Positions 8,302-20,300 of a stretch of DNA of 64,000 bases are shown piece after piece. The notes under the pieces are model-generated. The model saw only the letters and a program-made list of their open reading frames with translations, did not search any database and was not told the origin of the DNA. The position numbers and the translations under genes were made by a program. This DNA comes from Umezawaea tangerina. Its GTDB lineage: Bacteria; Actinomycetota; Actinomycetes; Mycobacteriales; Pseudonocardiaceae. The stretch lies in contig NZ_PVTF01000021.1 in assembly GCF_003002815.1 (NCBI RefSeq), forward strand, positions 97,071-161,070. Reading direction: 5' to 3'. How positions within the stretch are numbered: the first letter of the stretch is position 1; every line of letters begins with the position of its first letter.

Positions 8302-11300
8302 ATGGCCGAGGACGAGAAGCTGCTCGGGTACCTGCGCCGCGCCATGGGCGAGCTGGCCGACGCCCGCACCCAGGTGCGCGACCTGGAGGCCAAGGCGGGC
8401 GAGCCCATCGCGATCGTGGCGATGAGCTGCCGCTACCCCGGCGGGGTCCGGTCCCCGGAGGACCTGTGGGACCTGGTCGCCGGCGGCCGCGACGCCATCG
8501 CCGAGTGGCCCGCCGACCGCGGCTGGAACACCGCCGAGCTGTACCGCCCCGGCCCCGCCGTGCCGGGGAAGTCGTTGTGCCGCGAGGGCGGGTTCCTCGA
8601 CGACGCGGGCGACTTCGACGCCGGGTTCTTCGGCGTGTCCCCGAACGAGGCGCTGGCGATGGACCCGCAGCAGCGGCTCGTGCTGGAGACCTCGTGGGAC
8701 GCGGTGGAACGGGCGGGCATCGCGCCTTCGTCGTTGCGCGACAGCAGGACCGGCGTGTTCCTCGGTGCCATCGAGAACGGCTACGGCTCGCGCGCGTTCG
8801 ACGTCCCCGTTGGGGCGGAAGGGTTCCTGGACACCGGGACGCACACCAGCGTCGTGTCCGGCCGGGTCGCCTACACCCTCGGGCTGCGCGGCCCGGCGAT
8901 CACCGTCAACACCGCGTGCTCGTCCTCGTTGGTGGCACTGCACCTCGCCGCCCGCGCACTGCGCGCGGGTGACTGCGCGCTCGCGCTCGCGGGCGGCGTG
9001 ACGGTCATGCCCGTGCCCGACCCGTTCGTCTCGTTCAGCCAGCAGGGCGGCCTCGCCCCGGACGGGCGCTGCAAGGCGTTCGGCGCCGGGGCCGACGGCA
9101 CCGGCTGGTCCGAGGGCGTCGGGGTGGTGCTGCTGGAACGGCTGTCCGACGCGCTGCGCAACGGCCGCCGCGTCCTCGCGGTGCTGCGGTCCAGCGCGGT
9201 CAACCAGGACGGCGCCAGCAACGGCCTGGCCGCGCCGAACGCCACCGCGCAGCGCGAGGTCATCCGCGACGCGCTGGCCGCGGCCGAGCTCGCCCCGGTC
9301 GACGTGGACGCCGTGGAGGGCCACGGCACCGGCACCCGGCTCGGCGACCCGATCGAGGCCGGGGCGCTGCTCGCGGAGTACGGCCGCAACCGCGAGGCCG
9401 ACCGTCCACTGTGGCTCGGCTCGCTGAAGTCCAACATCGGCCACACCTCCGCCGCCGCGGGCATCGGCGGTGTGATCAAGATGGTGCAGGCGCTGCGGCA
9501 CGAGCTGCTGCCGCGCACCCTGCACGCCGACGAGCCCTCGCCGTTCGTGGACTGGTCGACCGGCGCGGTCCGGCTGCTGTCCCAGGCCCGCGCCTGGCCC
9601 GCCTCCGACCGGCCGCGCCGTGCGGGCGTGTCGGCGTTCGGGATCAGCGGCACCAACGCGCACGTGATCCTCGAAGAGGCCCCGGCGGTGGAGCCCGCCG
9701 AGGTCGTCGAGGCCGGTGGCGTCGTGCCGTGGGTGCTGTCCGCGCGGTCGGGCGCCGCTCTGCGCGCGCAGGCCGCCGGGCTGTCGGCGTGGGTGGCCCG
9801 CAACGGGGACGCGCGGCCCGCGGACGTGGCCGCGTCGCTGGCGCTGGACAGGTCCGCGTGGGAGCACCGGGCCGTCGTGGCCGGGTGTGACGCGGCGGAT
9901 CTCGCCGCACGGCTGGACGTCCTCGCCGAAGGCGGTGTGCCCGCCGACGGCGCTGTGCTCGGCACCGGACCGGTGAGGTCCGACGGTCGGGTGGTGTTCG
10001 TGTTCCCCGGTCAGGGGTCGCAGTGGGTCGGGATGGGTGTCGAGCTGTTGGCGTCCTCGCCCGTGTTCGCGGCGCGGATGGCTGAGTGCGAGCGGGCGTT
10101 GGCGCCGTTCGTGGACTGGTCGTTGCGGGAGGCGTTGTCCGACGAGGCGTTGTTGCTGCGCGTGGACGTGGTGCAGCCGGTGCTGTGGGCGGTGATGGTG
10201 TCCTTGGCGCACCTGTGGCGTTCGGCGGGTGTAGAGCCGTCCGCGGTGGTGGGTCATTCGCAGGGTGAGATCGCGGCCGCTGTGGTGGCCGGGGCGTTGT
10301 CGTTGGAGGACGGCGCCCGTGTGGTCTCGTTGCGCAGCAAGGCGATCGGGCGGTTGGCGGGTCGTGGCGGGATGGTGTCGGTGGCCGCGCCACTGGCCGA
10401 GGTCGAGGCGCTGCTCGGTGATGGCGTGTCCATCGCGGCGGTCAACGGGCCCGGCGCGGTCGTGGTGTCCGGCGACACCGCCGCCTTGGAGGAGTTCGTC
10501 ACCCGGTGCGGCTCGACGAGCGTGCGCCGGATCGCCGTGGACTACGCGTCGCACTCCGTTGTCGTGGAGGAGGTCCGCGAGGAGCTGGCGGAGGTCCTGC
10601 GGGACGTCGTCGCCCTGGTGCCCGAGGTCCCGTGGTGCTCGACGGTGACCGGTGAGTGGGTGCGCGACGCGTCGGCGGACGCCGGCTACTGGTACCGCAA
10701 CCTGCGGCAGCGGGTGCGCCTCGCCGACGTGGTGCGGAGCCTGGTGGGGGACGGGTTCGGCGTGTTCGTCGAGCCCAGCGCCCACCCCGTGCTCACCCTG
10801 GCAGTGCACGACACCGCCGAGCAGGCCGGTGCCGACATCGCTGTCATCCCCACGTTGCGCCGCGACCAGGGCGGCCCCGTCACCTGGGCGCTCGCGCTCG
10901 GGCAGGCGTGGACCGCCGGGGTGGCCGTCGACTGGACCGCCGTGCTGCCCGCCGGCGCCGTGCGCACCCCGGACCTGCCCACCTACCCGTTCCAGCGCAA
11001 GCGCTACTGGCTGCCGATGAAGTCCACCGCGGACGAGTCGGCGACGAGCCTCGACGACTGGGGCTACTCCGTGTCCTGGGTGCCGCTCGCGATCCGCGAG
11101 GACGCCCCGCTCGACGGCCGCTGGGTCGTCGTCACGCCACCGGACCTGGACGCCGCCGTGCTCGCCGCCGTCCTGGAAGCAGTGGGTCCCGGCGCGGTGA
11201 CGACGACCGCGGCCGACCGCGAAGCCCTCGCAGGCGCCACCGGTGTGCTGTCCCTGCTCGCCCTGGACGACCGCCCGCACCCCGACCACCCGTTCCTGCC

Positions 11301-14300
11301 CCGCGGTGTCGCGAGCACCCTCGACCTGGTCCGGGCGCTCGACGGGACCGCGCCGCTCTGGTGCGCCACCCGCGGCGCCGTGACGACCGGTGCCGACGAC
11401 CCGGTGACCGCTCCGGCCCAGCAGGTCGCCTGGGGGCTCGGCCGGGTCGCCGCCCTCGAACACCCCGGCCGCTGGGGCGGCCTCGTCGACCTGCCCGCGG
11501 TCCTCGACTCCTCGACCGCGCCGCTGTTGGCCCGCGCCCTGGCCGGCGCGGGACCGGAGGACCAGATCGCCGTCCGCGCGAACGGCCTGTCGGTGCGACG
11601 GCTGGTGCGGACGGCACTGCCCGCGGACACGGCGTGGCGGCCCACGGGCACGACGCTGGTCACCGGCGGCACCGGCGGGATCGGTGTCCAGCTCGCCGAG
11701 TGGCTGGCCGGGCGCGGTGCCGGGCGCGTCGTGCTGATGAGCCGCGGAGGCGCGGCACCGGCGGACCTCGTCGCCCGCGCGGCCGCGCTGGGCACCGAGA
11801 TCACCGCTGTGGCCTGCGACGTGGCCGACGCCGAGGCGTTGCGCGCGGCGGTCGCGGGCCTGCGGGCCGACGGCCACCGCATCGGCACGGTCCTGCACGC
11901 CGCCGCGTCCGGCGAGCTGGTCGCGCTGGCGGACACCGACGTGGCCGAGTTCGCCGCCACCGCGCGGGCCAAGATGGCGGGCGCGGTCAACCTGGACGCG
12001 GAGGTCGGCGCCGACGTCACCGACTTCGTCCTGTTCTCCTCGATCTCCGGCGTGTGGGGCAGTGCCGTGCACGGCGCCTACGCCGCGTCGAACGCCTTCC
12101 TCGACGGGCTGGCCGAGCACCGCCGCGGCCGCGGCCTGGCGGCGACCTCGATCGCCTGGGGCATCTGGGATCCCACCGAGGGCGGTGGCATGGCCGCCGA
12201 GCTCGCCGAGGACCGGCTGCTGGCGCAGGGCATCCCGTTCATGGACCCGGCCACCGCGCTGGACGGCCTCGGCCGCATCCTCTCCGGCGACTCCGCCCTG
12301 ACCGTCTGCGCCGCCGTGGACTGGACCCGGTTCGCGCCGGTGTTCACCTCCGCGCGCCCCAGCCCGCTGATCGCCGACCTGCCCGAGGTGCGGCGCGTCC
12401 TCGGCGTCGACGACACCGAACCCGACGACGGCAACGACATCGCCGCCCTGCTGCGGGACCGGTTGCGCGGACTGCCCGCGGCCGACCGGCTGCGCGCGCT
12501 GGCGGACCTCGTCCGCGACCAGACCGCGGGTGTGCTCGGCTACGACTCGCCGGACGAGATCGCCGACGGCCGCGCGTTCCGCGACCTCGGGTTCGACTCG
12601 CTGACCGCCGTGTCCATGCGCGACCGGCTGGCCACCGTGACCGGCCTGCCCCTGCCGGTGACCGTCGTGTTCGACCACTCCAGCGTCGACGCGCTCGCCC
12701 GCCACCTGGTCGGGAAGCTGTTCGGCGGCAGGAACGAGACCGCGGACACCGTCCTCCCGGCGGGTGTCGCCGACGACGCCGACGACCCGGTCGTGATCGT
12801 CGCCATGGCCTGCCGGTTCCCCGGCGACGTGCGGACGCCCGAGGACCTGTGGCGGCTGGTCGCCGACGGCCGCGACGCCTGCACGGACCTGCCTCTGGAC
12901 CGCGGCTGGGACGTCGAGGGCCGCTACGACCCCGACCCGGACCGCCCCGGCCACAGCTACGTGCGCGGCGGGTACTTCCTGCACGACGCCGACCGGTTCG
13001 ACCCCGGCTTCTTCGGCATCTCGCCCCGCGAGGCGCTGGCCATGGACCCGCAGCAGCGGCTCGCGCTGGAGCTGGCGTGGGAGTCGTTCGAACGCGCGGG
13101 CATCCGCGCCGACGACCTGCGCGGCGCACCCGTCGGGGTCTTCGTCGGCGCGGCCTACCAGGGCTACGGCGGGGACCCGGCGCAGGCCGACCCGAGCGTC
13201 GAGACCCACATCGTCGCGGGCATCTCCACCAGCGTGCTGTCCGGCCGCGTGTCCTACACCTTCGGGCTCGAAGGCCCGGCGATCACCGTGGACACCGCGT
13301 GCTCGTCCGGACTGGTCGCGCTCCACCTGGCCGCGCGGTCGCTGCGCTCGGGCGAGTGCTCGCTGGCACTGGCCGGTGGCGTCACCGTGATGGGCGCGCC
13401 GCTGGCGTTCGGTACGTACAGCAGGCAGCGCGCGCTGGCGGTGGACGGCCGGTCCAAGGCGTTCGCGGAAGGAGCCGACGGCTTCGGCATCGGCGAGGGC
13501 GCCGGTCTCGTGCTGCTGGAACGGCTGTCGACCGCCCGCGCGGCCGGTCGACGGGTGCTGGCCGTGGTGCGGTCGAGCGCGGTCAACCAGGACGGCGCCA
13601 GCAACGGCCTCACCGCGCCGAGCGGGCTCGCGCAGCAGCGGGTCATCCGGCAGGCGCTGGCCGGGGCCGGGCTGACCGCCGCGGAGGTGGACGTCGTGGA
13701 GGCCCACGGCACCGGCACGCGGCTCGGCGACCCCATCGAGGCCCAAGCGGTGCAGGAGGTCTACGGCCAGGGCAGGCCCGAGGGCCGTCCGCTGCTGCTC
13801 GGCTCGGTGAAGTCGAACATCGGCCACACCCAGGCCGCCTCCGGCCTGGCGGGCGTGATCAAGGTGGTGCTGGCCTTCGAGCACGGCGTCCTGCCGCGCA
13901 CCCTGCACGCCGAGACACCGTCCTCGTTCATCGACTGGGCGTCCGCCCCGGTCGAGCTGGCCACGGAGAACCGGCCGTGGGAGACCGGCGGACGGCCCCG
14001 GCGGGCGGGCGTGTCCGCGTTCGGGCTGAGCGGCACCAACGCGCACGTGATCCTGGAGCAGGCCGCGCCCGAGGCTCCCGCCGCCGATCCCGGGTCGGGC
14101 CCGGTGGCGTGGGTGCTGTCCGCGCGCACGCCGGAAGCCTTGCGGGAGCAGGCTTCCCGGCTGCTGGCCGTGGACGCGGCCCCGGCCGACGTCGCGCGGT
14201 CGCTGGCGACCGCGCGCACCGCGTTCGACCACCGCGCCGCCGTGGTCGGCGAGGACGCCGCGGACCTGGCGGCCGGACTGCGGGCGCTGGCGGCGGACGA

Positions 14301-17300
14301 GTCCGCGCCGGGTGTCGTCCGCGGCACCGTGGGCAAGCGGGGCAGGACCGTGTTCGTGTTCCCCGGCCAGGGCGTCGAGTGGCTGGGCATGGGACTGGAG
14401 CTGGCCGGGCGCTACCCGGTGTTCGCCGACCGGCTGCGCGAGTGCGACGAGGCGTTCCGCGCGCACCTGGACTGGTCGGTGCTGGACGTGCTGCGCGGCG
14501 AGGGGCCCGACCTGGACCGGGTCGACGTCGTGCAGCCGGCGCTGTTCTCGGTCATGGTGTCGCTGGCCGCGCTGTGGAGGTCGTTCGGCGTGCGGCCGGA
14601 CGCGGTGGTCGGGCACTCGCAGGGCGAGGTCGCCGCGGCCTGCGTCGCGGGCGCGCTGTCGCTGGCCGACGCCGTCACCGTAGTGGCGCTGCGCAGCCGC
14701 GCACTGCGGGCGACGACCGGCACCGGCGGCATGATGTTCGTGCTGCGCCCGCGCGCCGAGGTGCTGGAACGGCTCGCGCCGTGGCCGGGCCTGTCGGTGG
14801 CCGCGGTCAACGGCGAGTCGGCCGTGACCGTCGCGGGCGACGTCGCGGCGCTGGACGAGCTCAGCGCCGCGCTCGCGAAGGACGGCGTGTGGCGCTGGGT
14901 CGTGCCCGGTGTCGACTTCGCCGCGCACTCCCCGCAGGTCGAGTCCCTGCGCGACGAGCTGTTGACCGCGCTGGCCGGGATCCGCCCGCGCCCGGCCGAG
15001 GTCCCGTTCTACTCCACGGTGACCGGTGGCCTCCTCGACACCGGTGGCCTGGACGCCGGGTACTGGTACGACAACCTGCGCCATCCGGTCGACTTCCTGG
15101 CCGCGGTGCGGTCGCTGCTGGCCGACGGGCACCGCGCGTTCGTCGAGTGCAGCGCCCACCCGGCGCTGCTGACGAACGTCGAGGAGATCGCCGAGCACGC
15201 GGGCGCGACGGTGACCGCCGTCGGCTCGCTGCGCCGCGACGACGGGGGAGCGGCGCGGATGCTCACCTCCCTGGCGGGCCTGCACGTCCGCGGCGTCGAG
15301 GTGGACTGGCCGTCCGCCCTGCCGACCGGCCGGGTGGTGCCGCTGCCGACCTACCCCTTCCAGCGCGAGCGGTACTGGCTTCCGCCCGCCGCGGCACCGG
15401 TCACCGGTCAGTCCGCGGTGGAGCGCGGGTTCTGGGACGCCGTGACCAGCGGCGACGGGCTGCCCGCCGAGCTGGACTCGCTGCGCCCGGCGCTGCCCGC
15501 GCTGGCGGAGTGGTACCGGGGCGGCCGCGAGAGGTCCGAAGCGGACTCCTGGCGCTACCGCACCGCCTGGCAGCCGGTCACCGGCGGCTCGACGAGGCTG
15601 TCCGGGACCTGGTTGGTGCTCGTCCCGGAGGGCGGCGCGCCGACCGTGCTCCTGGACGCCCTGCGCGACCGCGGCGCGTCCGTGGTGACCGCGGAGGTCG
15701 GCGACGACGATCGCGCGACGGTGGCGGACCGCGTCCGCCTCGCGACCGCGGACGGCGCGCCCGTCGGCGTGCTGTCGTTGTGCTCGCTCGACCACCCGGA
15801 GGCCGAGCCGGGACTGCTGCGCGCGGTCGCGGTGATCCAGGCCCTCGCCGACGCCGGTGTCGCGGCCCCGCTGTGGTGGGCGACCCGTGACGCGGTGCCG
15901 GTCGGCGGCTCCGGCACGTCCGTCGACCCCGCCCAGTCCGCGCTCTGGGGGCTCGGTGTCGTCGCGGGCGTGGAGAACCCGCACCGCTGGGCCGGACTGG
16001 TCGACCTTCCGTCCGATGTGGACGGACGGGTCGCCGACCGGCTGGCCGGTGCGCTCGCCGACCCCGGTGGCGAGGACCAGGTCGCCGTGCGCGCGTCCGG
16101 CGTCTTCGGCCGCCGCCTGCACCGCGCCGCCACCCCGCCCGGTGGCACGCCGTGGCGGACCGACGGCACCGTGCTGGTCACCGGCGGCACCGGAGCGCTC
16201 GGCGGCCACGTCGCCCGCTGGCTGGCGGGCCTCGGCGCCCGGCACCTGCTGCTGGCGAGCCGGACCGGTCACGCCCCCGCGGAACTGGTGCGGGACCTGG
16301 AAGGGCTCGGCGCGCGCGTCACCGTCGCGGCCTGCGACGCCGCCGACCGCGACCGGCTCGCCGAGGTGATCGCCGCCGTCCCGGCCGACGCCCCGCTGAC
16401 CGCCGTGTTCCACCTAGCGGGCGTCCTGGACGACTCCGTCGTCGGCGCCATCACCCCCGACCGGGCCCGCGGTGTGCTGCGGCCGAAGGTCGCGGGCGCC
16501 CGGAACCTGCACGAGCTGACGCTCGACCTCGACCTGTCCGCGTTCGTGCTGTTCTCCTCGCTCGCCGCCACCCTCGGCGGCGCGGGCCAGGCCGTCTACG
16601 CGGCGGCCAACGCCTACCTCGACGGCTTGGCCGAACACCGGCGTGCGGTGGGTCTGCCCGCCACGTCCGCGGCCTGGGGCCTCTGGGCGGCCGACGGACT
16701 GGCCGGTGGCGCCGTCGGCGAGCGGATCGCCCGCGACGGCCTGCCCGCGATGCCGCCGGACCGGGCGCTGGCCGCCCTGCGCCGGTCGCTGACCCTGGGC
16801 GACACCCGTGTGGTGGTCGGCGACTTCGACTGGCAGCGCTACGCCCACGTCTACACCACGGCCCGCCCGACCCGGATGTTCGCCGACCTGCCCGAAGCGG
16901 TGCTGCCGGATGCGGTGAAGCCCGCGCTGACCGCCGTGGCGGCGGCCGAACGCGACCGGCTGCTGCTGGACCTGGTCCGCGGCACCGTCGCCGACGTCCT
17001 CGGCCACGCCGACCCCAGCTCGGTGGACGTGCACCGCGCCTTCCAGGACCTCGGCTTCGACTCCGTCACGGCCGTGGAGCTGCGCAACCGGCTGGCCGAA
17101 CGCACCGGCGTGCCGCTGTCGGTGACCCTGGTGTTCGACCACCCGTCGGTGGAAGCGCTAGTCGCCCACCTGCGCGCCGGGTTGGCCGGGGACGACGAGC
17201 CCGTCGCCGCACCCGCGGCGCGGGAGGTCGCGACCGACGACCCGATCGCGATCGTGGCGATGAGCTGCCGCTTCCCCGGTGGCGTCAGCACCCCGGAGCA

Positions 17301-20300
17301 GTTCTGGGACCTGCTCGACAGCGGCACCGACGCCATCTCCGACTTCCCGACCGACCGCGGCTGGGACCTGAGCGGCCTGTTCGGCGACCGCGCCGGCCAG
17401 ACGTCCGCGCGGCAGGGCGGGTTCCTGCACGACGCCGCCGACTTCGACCCGGCGTTCTTCGGCATCTCCCCGCGCGAAGCGCTGACCATCGACCCCCAGC
17501 AGCGGCTGCTGCTGGAGACCGCGTGGGAGGCGCTGGAACGCGCGGGCATCGACCCGGCGTCGCTGCGCGGCAGCGACACGGGCGTCTACGTCGGGTCCAG
17601 CCACCACGAGTACGGCTCGCGGCTGACCGAGCCCGCCGAGGAGTACGAGGGCTACCTCGGCATCGGCAGCGCGGGCAGCGTGGCCTCCGGCCGCATCTCC
17701 TACGTGCTGGGCCTGGAAGGACCCGCCGTCACGGTGGACACCGCGTGCTCGTCGTCGCTGGTCGCGCTGCACATGGCCGTCCGCTCCCTGCGGAACGGCG
17801 AGTCCTCGCTCGCCCTGGTCGGCGGGGCGACGATCATGGCCACGCCCACCACGTTCGTCGAGTTCAGCAGGCAGGCCGGGCTCGCCACCGACAGCCGCTG
17901 CAAGCCGTTCTCCGCGAGCGCCGACGGCACCGCGTGGGGCGAGGGCGTGGCCCTGATGCTGGTGGAGCGCCTGTCCGACGCCCGCCGCAACGGCCACCCC
18001 GTGCTCGCCGTCGTCAAGGGCACCGCCGTGAACCAGGACGGCGCCTCGAACGGCCTGACGGCGCCGAACGGGCCGTCGCAGCAACGGGTCATCCGGGCCG
18101 CGCTCGCCGACGCCGGGATCACCGCGGCCGGCGTGGACGTGGTGGAGGCGCACGGCACCGGCACGAAGCTGGGCGACCCGATCGAGGCGCAGGCCCTGCT
18201 GTCCACCTACGGCCGCGACCGCGCGCACCCGGTGCTGCTCGGCTCGGTGAAGTCGAACATCGGCCACACCCAGGCCGCCGCGGGCATGGCGGGCATCCTC
18301 AAGGTCGTGCTCGCGCTGCGCCACGGCGTGGTGCCCGCGACCCTGCACTTCGACGCGCCCAGCCCGCACGTGGACTGGACCGCCGGGTCCATGGAGGTCG
18401 TGGCCGAGCGGACGCCGTGGCCCGAGGTCGGCCGGCCCCGCCGGGCGGGCGTGTCCGGGTTCGGCGTGAGCGGCACCAACGCGCACACCATCATCGAACA
18501 GGCACCGGACGCGCCCGAGCCCGCGGTGGTCGCCGAGCCGATCGGGACGACCACGGCGTGGCCGCTGTCCGGCCACAGCCCCGAAGCGCTGCGCGCCCAG
18601 GCCGCCCGGCTGCGGGACGCGCTGGCCGGGCAGGACCCGAGCCCGGCCGACGTGGCTTTCTCGCTGGCCACCACCCGTGCCGCGCTGGAGCACCGCGCGG
18701 TGGTCATCGGCGACGACGGCGCCGAGCTCGTCGAACGGCTGACCGCCCTCGCCGACCAGGGCGAGGCCTGGGACGGCGTGCGGGCGGTGGCGGCGCGCAC
18801 CGGCCGCACGGCGTTCCTGTTCCCCGGACAGGGCAGCCAACGGGCGGGCATGGGCGCCGAGCTGCACTCGGTGTTCCCCGTCTACACCGATGCGTTCGAC
18901 GCCGTCTGCGCGGCGTTCGAGCCACTGCTGGACCGGCCGCTGCGCGACGTCGTGTTCGACCAGGACCCGACGGCGCTCGACCGCACCGAGTACACCCAGC
19001 CCGCGCTGTTCGCCGTCGAGGTGGCGCTCTTCCGGCTGCTGGAGCACTGGGGCGTCCGCCCGGACTTCCTGCTCGGCCACTCCATCGGCGAACTGGCCGC
19101 CGCGCACGTGGCGGGCGTGTTCTCGCTGCCCGACGCGGCCACCCTGGTCGCCGCACGGGGTCGGCTGATGCAGTCCGCCCGCGCCGACGGGCTGATGGTC
19201 TCCCTGCGGGCGACCGAGGCCGAGGTGGTCGGGTTCGGCGCCGCGGTCGACATCGCCGCGGTCAACGGCCCCACCGCCACGGTCGTGTCCGGTGACGAGA
19301 CCGAGGTGCTGGCCGTCGCCGCGCACTTCAGCGGCCTCGGCCGCCGGGTGAAGCGGCTGCGCACCAGCCACGCGTTCCACTCGACCCACCTCGACCCGGT
19401 GCTCGCCGAGTTCCGCGAGGTCGCGGAAGGCCTGGCGCTGCACGCGCCGACGCTGCCCGTCGTGTCCAACGTGACGGGGGGCCTCGCCGAGGACATCGCG
19501 ACCCCCGGCTACTGGGTCGAGCACGCCCGGCGGGCCGTCCGGTTCGCCGACGGCGTCACGACCCTGGTCCGCGAGGGCGTCACGACGTTCCTCGAGCTCG
19601 GGCCGGACGCCCAGCTCACGGCGCTGGTACCGGAGTCGCTGTCCGCCGACGACACCGACCGCGCGGCGATCCCCGTGCTGGACCGGCGGCTGCCGGAGCA
19701 GCGGTCCGCGGTGACCGCACTGGCCCGCGCGCACGCCAGGGGAGTCCCGGTCGACTGGACGGCGCTGCCCGGCCGCCGGGTCGACCTGCCCACCTACGCC
19801 TTCCAACGCCGCCGCTACTGGCTCGACGCCCCGCCCGGCGCGGGCGGCGCGGCCGCGGCCGGGCTCGACCCGGTGGGTCACCCGCTGCTCGGCGCGGGTG
19901 CCGAGCTGCCCGAGACCGGCGGTCACCTGTTCTCCGCCCGCGTCGGCACCGCCACCCAGCCCTGGCTGGCCGACCACGGCGTCTTCGGTACGGCGATCTT
20001 CCCGGCGACGGCGTTCCTGGAGCTGGCCGTCCGGGTGGGCGACGAGACCGGCTGCCCGCGGGTGGCCGAGCTGACCCTGGAGGCCCCGCTCGCCCTGCCG
20101 CCGTCCGGCGGTGCCGACCTGCGGCTCACCGCCGCCGCGGCGGACGCGGCCGGGCACCGCACCCTCACCGTGCACGCCCGCACGACGCCTGGCGGGCCGT
20201 GGACGCGGCACGCGAGCGCCGTGCTCTCCGGACCGCTGCCCGTGGCCGACGTCGACCTCGCCGAGTGGCCGCCGCCGGGTGCCGAGCAGATGGACGTCTC

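Noticed and set aside
8179..16413. An 8.2-kb open frame (2744 codons) on the - strand opposite the PKS, and similar long antisense frames elsewhere (for example 17158-22200, 21717-28871, 32058-39515)
   Set aside because: They are by-products of extreme GC bias in the real + strand genes: no known domains, histidine/arginine/glycine-rich nonsense composition, no ribosome sites.
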